Source of the DNA: Chitinivibrionales bacterium
GTDB taxonomy: Bacteria; Fibrobacterota; Chitinivibrionia; Chitinivibrionales; WJKA01
Assembly (NCBI GenBank): GCA_014728295.1
Contig: WJLW01000053.1
Coordinates: forward strand, 22,626 to 86,625
Direction of reading: 5' to 3'
DNA length: 64,000 nucleotides
Shown here: piece after piece, positions 59,163-64,000 of the stretch
Numbering within the stretch: the first letter of the stretch is position 1
Layout of the letters: each line of letters starts with the position of its first letter
Translations under genes and position numbers: made by a program
The notes under the pieces: model-generated
The model's database searches: none
What the model was told of the DNA's origin: nothing
Seen by the model: the letters and a program-made list of their open reading frames with translations, nothing else

Positions 59163-60870
59163 CAGCATCTTCTCCCACCGGAGGTCCATCACTCTTTTTG
59201 ATATTCTGCGACCCTTCATCATGCGAGCCATCAGCTTCACCTGCCGTTTCCTCGGTGTCACTCCCCGAATGCAGAATATTGTCCTTGATGCAATAACGCT
59301 TATGCGATTGCTTGGTTCTGACCTGATAGTCCTGGTGATACAACTTGATCGCCACTCCCGGATGTATGGGCCCGGAAACGACAATTTCCCCGCTCGTATC
59401 AGGCGGCGCCTTCGAGGATTTAATGATTTCGGAGCGCTTCTGCTCGACGTAGTTGACCTTTTTTTTCAGGGTGGAATGCTCAAGCGTTACTTTTTTGATT
59501 TCATCTTTGGTTTTGCCTCGAATTTGTGTATCCTGATGCTTCATCATGGTGATAATCGTGCGAATGCGACGTTCGAGAGGCTCAAGCTTCTGCTTGAGTT
59601 TTTTTTCAATTTTCGACAGCTCTTCCAGCTTTTCCTTGAAATTCTGAGATCGCGTGTCGACAATAGCAATGGAGGTCTTGACCGATTTAGCGTTGCCGGC
59701 CTCAAGCAATTTTATTTTTTTGGTTGCCGCAAGCAATCCGCCGATAAAGGCGGCAGCTTCGAATTCGGCGGTCGTTACTTTGCACTGCAGACAAAATTTT
59801 TTGATGGTGATCTTGCCTTCGGCTTCCATGCAGAGATTCTGGGCAAGCTCGCACTCGATATTCTTTTTGGCGTAGAGGGTGCAGTCGTCATGACCAAAAA
59901 TTGCTTTCTTTACCGTTATGCTTCCATTGCGGGAAGTTATATCCGCGCCGTCCACCAGGCCTTCAATAATGACATTCTGCCCCGCGTCAACCTCGAATCC
60001 GGCTTTGATATTCCCTTTGATGACCACTGCTCCTTTATACTTTATATTGCCGGTTTCAAAATTGACATCCTTGGGAATAATAAGCACTTCACCGACGCAC
60101 ACCAACTGCCCGTCCCGGTACATAAAACCGCTGCAGGCCGCCATCAGGCGTTGATTCGTATTATCCACAACCGTATTTTTGCCCTGCGGAAGCGCCAGGT
60201 CGCGCCCCTCGTTGGCGGGCATCGGATTGCCGAAGACGTCTATGCCGTCCTTGCCTTTGGTCGGCGGATATCTGCGGGCGATCAGATCGTCGGTATTGAC
60301 CTGCTTGAACAACTCGATATTGCGAAAGTCAACACTGCCGTCGGGCAGTAATTTCGGCTTGGCTTTTTCATCGATATTGACCAGCATCTCAATGCGGGCA
60401 TCCAGACCGTGTTCGGGCTTTTCGCAGAAGGCAAACTCGACCGGTTCGTCGAAACTGCCGTCATTGATCGCCCATTCGATGCGGCTTTCGTCAACACCAA
60501 AGGCGATGCGCATCTGCCCGGCTTTCCACAAAACGTCTTCGGCCGTTATTTTAAGTCCCAGCGCATTGGCCTCGGACGAGAGCGTGACCGTTGCCCTCTC
60601 GGGCTTGGCGTCGAACATCATGTATTTGTCTTTGCGATTGTCGTAGTAGCGGAAAGGCTGCCCAATCCTTTCGGCAACACCGCGGGCACGCTTGATAACA
60701 TCGAAAATTTTGGGCAGGTTGACATTCATTACCTGCGCTTTTTCGAGAGCGATTTTCAGCTTATCGGTATCGATGCGCTCCCGGTCCTCGCGGGTAACTG
60801 TCATATAAAGACCATCAGCGCGCACTTCGGTCTTGAGAATATTGGACAGTGCGGTTGCTTGCTCCGCCAT
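59143..60870 (-). CDS. FapA/DUF342 family polymer-forming-type protein
   Basis: 575 residues; ATG after GGAG. An N-terminal helical/acidic region, then RRYPPTKGKDGIDVFGNPMP (about 200-220, the DUF342 signature), and a beta-helix core (about 260-390) with repeated hexapeptide-like turns (VVIKGNIKAGFEVDAGQNVI, IIEGLVDGADI, CTLYAKKNIECEL). A long charged coiled coil (about 415-485) and an acidic tail follow. Members build cytoplasmic assemblies and occur beside motility, pilus or chemosensory genes. The tail's last 30 residues are rich in Asp/Glu/Gly. It is co-transcribed with the double-STAS gene. Confidence 0.85.
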   Translation of the reverse strand: MAEQATALSNILKTEVRADGLYMTVTREDRERIDTDKLKIALEKAQVMNVNLPKIFDVIKRARGVAERIGQPFRYYDNRKDKYMMFDAKPERATVTLSSEANALGLKITAEDVLWKAGQMRIAFGVDESRIEWAINDGSFDEPVEFAFCEKPEHGLDARIEMLVNIDEKAKPKLLPDGSVDFRNIELFKQVNTDDLIARRYPPTKGKDGIDVFGNPMPANEGRDLALPQGKNTVVDNTNQRLMAACSGFMYRDGQLVCVGEVLIIPKDVNFETGNIKYKGAVVIKGNIKAGFEVDAGQNVIIEGLVDGADITSRNGSITVKKAIFGHDDCTLYAKKNIECELAQNLCMEAEGKITIKKFCLQCKVTTAEFEAAAFIGGLLAATKKIKLLEAGNAKSVKTSIAIVDTRSQNFKEKLEELSKIEKKLKQKLEPLERRIRTIITMMKHQDTQIRGKTKDEIKKVTLEHSTLKKKVNYVEQKRSEIIKSSKAPPDTSGEIVVSGPIHPGVAIKLYHQDYQVRTKQSHKRYCIKDNILHSGSDTEETAGEADGSHDEGSQNIKKSDGPPVGEDADAAQNQ

Positions 60871-61128
60871 GAGAATCTCCGCAACACTTTGCTTTTAAAT
60901 ATCTTGACTAGATGGTACTATATATAGGCAGCGATTGCAAGGGAAAATCTATACACATTGTGGTGAAACAAATCCCGGCTCGCCGACAGAATGGCCGCCG
61001 ACATAACAGAATCACCATACTGCATCTTTTTGCCCGGAACTTTCGGTTCATTGAATTATTTTAAGAGAACGTCCTCGAATCCCATTTCAGATCTGCACAG
61101 CAGGTAATAGACGAGAGGAATACACGAA

Positions 61129-61704
61129 ATGGTGATGCCGCAATCCGGTGAGTTCTTGCATGAAGAGAAAAACAAGCATCTCAAGCGACTAAAAGGGGGA
61201 TCGGTTCTGCTGTCGCGGGAAGCGCTGCAGGATCCCAACTTTGCGCAAACGGTCGTGTTGATATGCGCCCATAACGGCGAAGGTGCATTCGGGCTGGTAC
61301 TCAATCGTCCTTCACACATGCCACTGTCCGAAGTATTCAATATCGATCTGCCCAACCGTCAGCAGCGGCGCAAAATCTACATCGGCGGACCGGTGCAGCA
61401 GGAAGCGTTGCAGGTGCTGCAAACCAGCGGTGAATCCGTCGGCAGCGCCCATGAAATTGCCGACGGCATACATTTCGGGGGCGAATGGCACAGTCTCGAG
61501 CAAATCCTCAACGCCGATGAATCGAGTACGCGTCTGTTTCTGGGCTATTCCGGCTGGGCGGGCGGACAACTCGAAAACGAAATTCTGCAAAATGCCTGGG
61601 ATGTTTACAATGTAGACCTGCGGGCCCTGTTCGACAATGCCGAGCACAACCTCTTCGGTGACGTCGACCAGATCCGTAATTACCTCGTATCGTTGTCGGT
61701 TTAG
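61129..61704 (+). CDS. algH: YqgE/AlgH family protein
   Basis: 191 residues. LKGGSVLLSREALQDPNFAQ then TVVLICAHNGEGAFGLVLNR is the family's opening signature, and IYIGGPVQQEALQVL, LFLGYSGWAGGQLENEI and NAWDVYNVD follow. The family is cytoplasmic and its biochemical role is not settled. Three start codons lie within 9 bases (ATG GTG ATG); the first has AGAGGA 9 bases upstream. It lies upstream of an exported beta-rich protein. Confidence 0.92.
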   Translation: MVMPQSGEFLHEEKNKHLKRLKGGSVLLSREALQDPNFAQTVVLICAHNGEGAFGLVLNRPSHMPLSEVFNIDLPNRQQRRKIYIGGPVQQEALQVLQTSGESVGSAHEIADGIHFGGEWHSLEQILNADESSTRLFLGYSGWAGGQLENEILQNAWDVYNVDLRALFDNAEHNLFGDVDQIRNYLVSLSV

Positions 61705-61762
61705 GGCGGTGTATCCGGCTGTCCCGCAGTATGGACGCATAAAATGGAGCATCCCTCTTTGG

Positions 61763-62689
61763 GTGCACAAGCAAACCAGACGCCGGAACGCATCACAGCG
61801 TCCTCTTCCTGCTAGAAACCGCTTCTCTGATCTGCTGAGACTCGCCGTGCTCATCGGAATGCACCTGATCGGCTCTACGCGGGCAAACACCTTTCACGAT
61901 CCGCAGGATGATCTCTCCACGATACAATTCGAATACTTTTTCGGCACCGGTCACTCCGCCGATTCCCTTGTCGCTGATGAGTGCTTTGCGGCATGGTGGG
62001 CCTATCTGGGCATGCCCGGCATAGCAATTGGCAAGATCGGCATATTCTCGGCACTCGAAGTAGACGGAATCAGCAGGACGTATCGGTATAACGGCGAGGC
62101 CTTGCACACCCGGCCGCTTAATCGCATCGGACTGTTCGGCGGCGCAACGCCGATCAAATTTGGCAGCCATCGCGCCAGTGTACTTATCGGCAGCGGAATT
62201 GCGGGAGATTTTTCCGATATATCCGGCGATTATGCATATCTTCACCTTATCTACGATCATCGCGTTAGGCTGCATGAGCGGCTCACTATTGGTCTGGGCA
62301 TTTTGTTCCAGAACAATTTCGGCTCCTGGCGACGTCCGGCAAATCTACTCCCCTATTTGCACTGGAAAATTTCGCCACGTGCCAAATTGCGTATCGCCTG
62401 GGACAATATCGAGTACAAATATTTTCTGACTTCACGCTTGAGTTTATCGGCGGAAGCGCGCTATGATCTCAGCTTTTTTCGTACGCGGCGTGCGGAGCGT
62501 ATCGAATTCGAAACCGTCGGGCTGGGCGGTGGTGCGGACTGGTGGCTGGGCGGGAACTGGTACGCACGGGTTCGCTACAAAGAGATGGTTTTCCAACGCG
62601 AGATAATCCAGGTGCAGCAGGGTCCCGATCTCGAAGCATCCGGCTTTGGCGGCAGGTCGGTCAGGATACTGCTGGTGTACGGCAAGTAA
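61763..62689 (+). CDS. Exported beta-barrel-like protein of unknown function
   Basis: 308 residues from a GTG at 61763, my tentative start (GGAG 15 bases upstream); the frame continues upstream into algH. A basic N-terminus with a hydrophobic stretch (LLRLAVLIGMHLIGSTRA) looks like a signal. The remainder alternates polar and hydrophobic residues, with GIFSALEVDGISRTYRYNG and YARVRYKEMVFQR, and ends SVRILLVYGK, as in outer-membrane barrels of the acyloxyacyl-hydrolase or outer-membrane-analogue type. I do not recognise a family. Confidence 0.55.
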   Translation: MHKQTRRRNASQRPLPARNRFSDLLRLAVLIGMHLIGSTRANTFHDPQDDLSTIQFEYFFGTGHSADSLVADECFAAWWAYLGMPGIAIGKIGIFSALEVDGISRTYRYNGEALHTRPLNRIGLFGGATPIKFGSHRASVLIGSGIAGDFSDISGDYAYLHLIYDHRVRLHERLTIGLGILFQNNFGSWRRPANLLPYLHWKISPRAKLRIAWDNIEYKYFLTSRLSLSAEARYDLSFFRTRRAERIEFETVGLGGGADWWLGGNWYARVRYKEMVFQREIIQVQQGPDLEASGFGGRSVRILLVYGK

Positions 62690-62807
62690 TATAGGTGCCT
62701 GCCCACCGGCAATCCGCCCGCCTCGGCAAACGGAAAAACCATTGAGCGACGCGAGTGCGGATTGTATCTTATGATCTTTCACCTTCACCGGCAATTCAGG
62801 GGGTACT

Positions 62808-63263
62808 ATGCGCAGGGCAATTTGCATACTCGTCACCGCAAACCTATTCCTCGCCATGCTGTCGGCATGCGGACGTCAGGTATATTACGAAGCGCGCCCG
62901 CAAACGCAGACGACGGCCGGTCTCTACCAGCCGGTCGACGGTTGGCCCGAAGATGAATCGACCGGCCTGAGTGCTACCGGAGCATCACGCCCGACCACAA
63001 CCGTCACCGAAAAGGAAGACCTCCTTGCCAAGGCCGAAGATGGCGCGCTGCGGCGCATTTTCAGCCTGCTTCGCAGCCAGGGAATTCCTGCCTCAATCGG
63101 TGAAGAGACCTTTTACGCCTGTGTCGGTGAAGTTGTACCAACCGCATATGTCAAAAAGGAAGTTTTCGAGCACAACCGGGTTGAAGTCAGCGTGTTCATC
63201 GAACAGCAGTTTGTCGACGCGCTGAAGAAGTGTTTCGAAACATCGGTTGAGCTGGGCTATTGA
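62808..63263 (+). CDS. Small lipoprotein of unknown function
   Basis: 151 residues. Signal RRAICILVTANLFLAMLSAC gives a good lipobox (LSAC, Cys at about 21). A Thr/Ser/Pro-rich linker (about 30-68) leads to a small folded domain (about 70-151) with ALRRIFSLLRSQGIPASIGE and VSVFIEQQFVDALKKCF; two Cys in the domain could pair. GGGG precedes the ATG at short distance. No family recognised. Confidence 0.65.
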   Translation: MRRAICILVTANLFLAMLSACGRQVYYEARPQTQTTAGLYQPVDGWPEDESTGLSATGASRPTTTVTEKEDLLAKAEDGALRRIFSLLRSQGIPASIGEETFYACVGEVVPTAYVKKEVFEHNRVEVSVFIEQQFVDALKKCFETSVELGY

Positions 63264-63334
63264 GCTTCATCATCACGGGAATGACATATTATACACCGCA
63301 GGAAGGACAGCTACACCCAGGATTAACAATCGCT

Positions 63335-64000
63335 CTAAACCGCATCCGCCGCCCGCGCAACACGTGCCGGCCGCGCCTGCACCACCGCACGATCAGGAAA
63401 AGATAACTTGAAATGATTCCCACTCTCATCTGCGTCAACCCAGATATTGCCACGGTGCTCGTTCATCACCATTTTACAAAAGAATAACCCCAACCCCTTC
63501 GAATACTGAGATCCCTTCTCATCCAACCTCGAAAACTTCTCAAACATAGTCTTGCGTTGACCCTCGCCTATCGGCGGTCCACTGCTGTAGAAGCAAATGA
63601 TACGCTCATTGTCTGCGTTGGCAAACGTAATCTCGACATTCCCGCCATTCGGTACGTATTTCGCCGCATTGCTGAATAAATTCTGAAATATGCGCTCAAG
63701 CAAATACGCGTCGGCATACACATCAAAATCGCCGTCCGGCGGCGTGACCGCTACCGATATATTCTTCTCCTCAAACAACGCATTCTGCATGAATTTATCC
63801 ATAAGCTGCAATATCCTGCCCATTTCCAATACACTGCGCTTGAGTACCAGCTTACCGTCATCCATGCGCGCAATGTCAAGCAAATTCGAAGATAAACTCA
63901 CAATATCGCTGCACCCCGACGTCGCCAGATTAACCAGTTTGTCCATCTTCTGATCATCAGCGACACGACGCCCCAACATCCCGATACTCCCCTGGATGCC
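63335..64000 (-). CDS. Sensor histidine kinase, C-terminal part (N-terminus outside window)
   Basis: 221 residues visible, open through the window's right edge; the upstream codons read GIQGSIGMLGRR, the usual helix after a histidine kinase H box, so the protein starts beyond 64000. The ATPase domain has an N box (IFQNLFSNAAKYVPNGG), the G box GLGLFFCKMVMNEH and F box FEKFSRLDE. The phosphoacceptor His itself lies outside. The tail has a run of Ala/Arg. The G1 motif reads YSSGPPIGEGQ, lacking the usual DxGxG, so the ATP lid is atypical. Confidence 0.85.
   Translation of the reverse strand, partial: GIQGSIGMLGRRVADDQKMDKLVNLATSGCSDIVSLSSNLLDIARMDDGKLVLKRSVLEMGRILQLMDKFMQNALFEEKNISVAVTPPDGDFDVYADAYLLERIFQNLFSNAAKYVPNGGNVEITFANADNERIICFYSSGPPIGEGQRKTMFEKFSRLDEKGSQYSKGLGLFFCKMVMNEHRGNIWVDADESGNHFKLSFPDRAVVQARPARVARAADAV

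Overview
The window is about 64 kb of bacterial chromosome with mixed-strand, operon-style coding at high density. It looks Gram-negative: there are lipoproteins with lipoboxes, beta-barrel-like exported proteins, an AlgH/YqgE protein and a lipoyl-type pyruvate dehydrogenase. Two large secreted proteins end in a C-terminal segment resembling the sorting domains of the Fibrobacterota/Bacteroidota (FCB) group. Together with the rich two-component and chemosensory content this suggests a Fibrobacterota/Chitinivibrionia-like organism. That assignment is an inference and is not secure. No rRNA, tRNA, CRISPR array, insertion sequence or prophage was recognised. Both window ends cut through a gene.

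Layout. 1-3.8 kb (minus): a Ser/Thr kinase with a periplasmic tail, an exported beta-helix-like protein and a lipoprotein that runs off the left edge. 4.1-6.4 kb: a rhomboid protease with a TPR-like tail, facing larE. 6.8-12 kb (plus): a PNPOx-like protein and the full pyruvate dehydrogenase complex (pdhA-pdhB-pdhC-lpdA). 12-15.3 kb (minus): an iron/redox group with ferritin, two ferritin-like proteins, a thioredoxin-fold protein and pterin-4a-carbinolamine dehydratase. 15.6-18.6 kb: a DHH phosphoesterase, 6-phosphogluconolactonase and FolK. 18.7-27.1 kb (plus): a run of exported proteins (one YdjY-like, one DUF547), a GT87-GT2 fusion, a TIGR04282-type transferase, a DUF1499 lipoprotein and an 818-residue flavin/iron-sulfur membrane fusion. 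27.3-32.7 kb: a methyltransferase, an FmdB zinc-ribbon protein, a HicBA toxin-antitoxin pair between direct repeats, a YyaL-type protein and an exported protein. 32.7-33.2 kb has no protein gene but holds two tandem, promoter-driven, terminator-ended small RNA units. 33.2-39.2 kb: two large secreted proteins. 39.2-56 kb (minus): one long chemosensory cluster (cheA, cheW, cheR, cheB, two cheD, two CheX/CheC-like phosphatases, five receiver proteins or domains outside kinases, HPt, HDOD, two hybrid kinases, a sigma-54 regulator). 56-60.9 kb: another hybrid kinase, a double-STAS protein and a FapA/DUF342 protein. 60.9-64 kb: AlgH, an exported protein, a small lipoprotein and the C-terminal part of a histidine kinase.

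The chemosensory cluster contains everything needed for signal processing and adaptation but no receptor and no flagellar gene, so its output may be something other than swimming. The most unusual item is the sRNA pair at 32.71-33.20 kb. The two units share their 5' parts, have different promoters, and differ in the terminator stem only by paired, compensatory changes. Both carry an anti-Shine-Dalgarno-like ACTCCTTTTTT tract.
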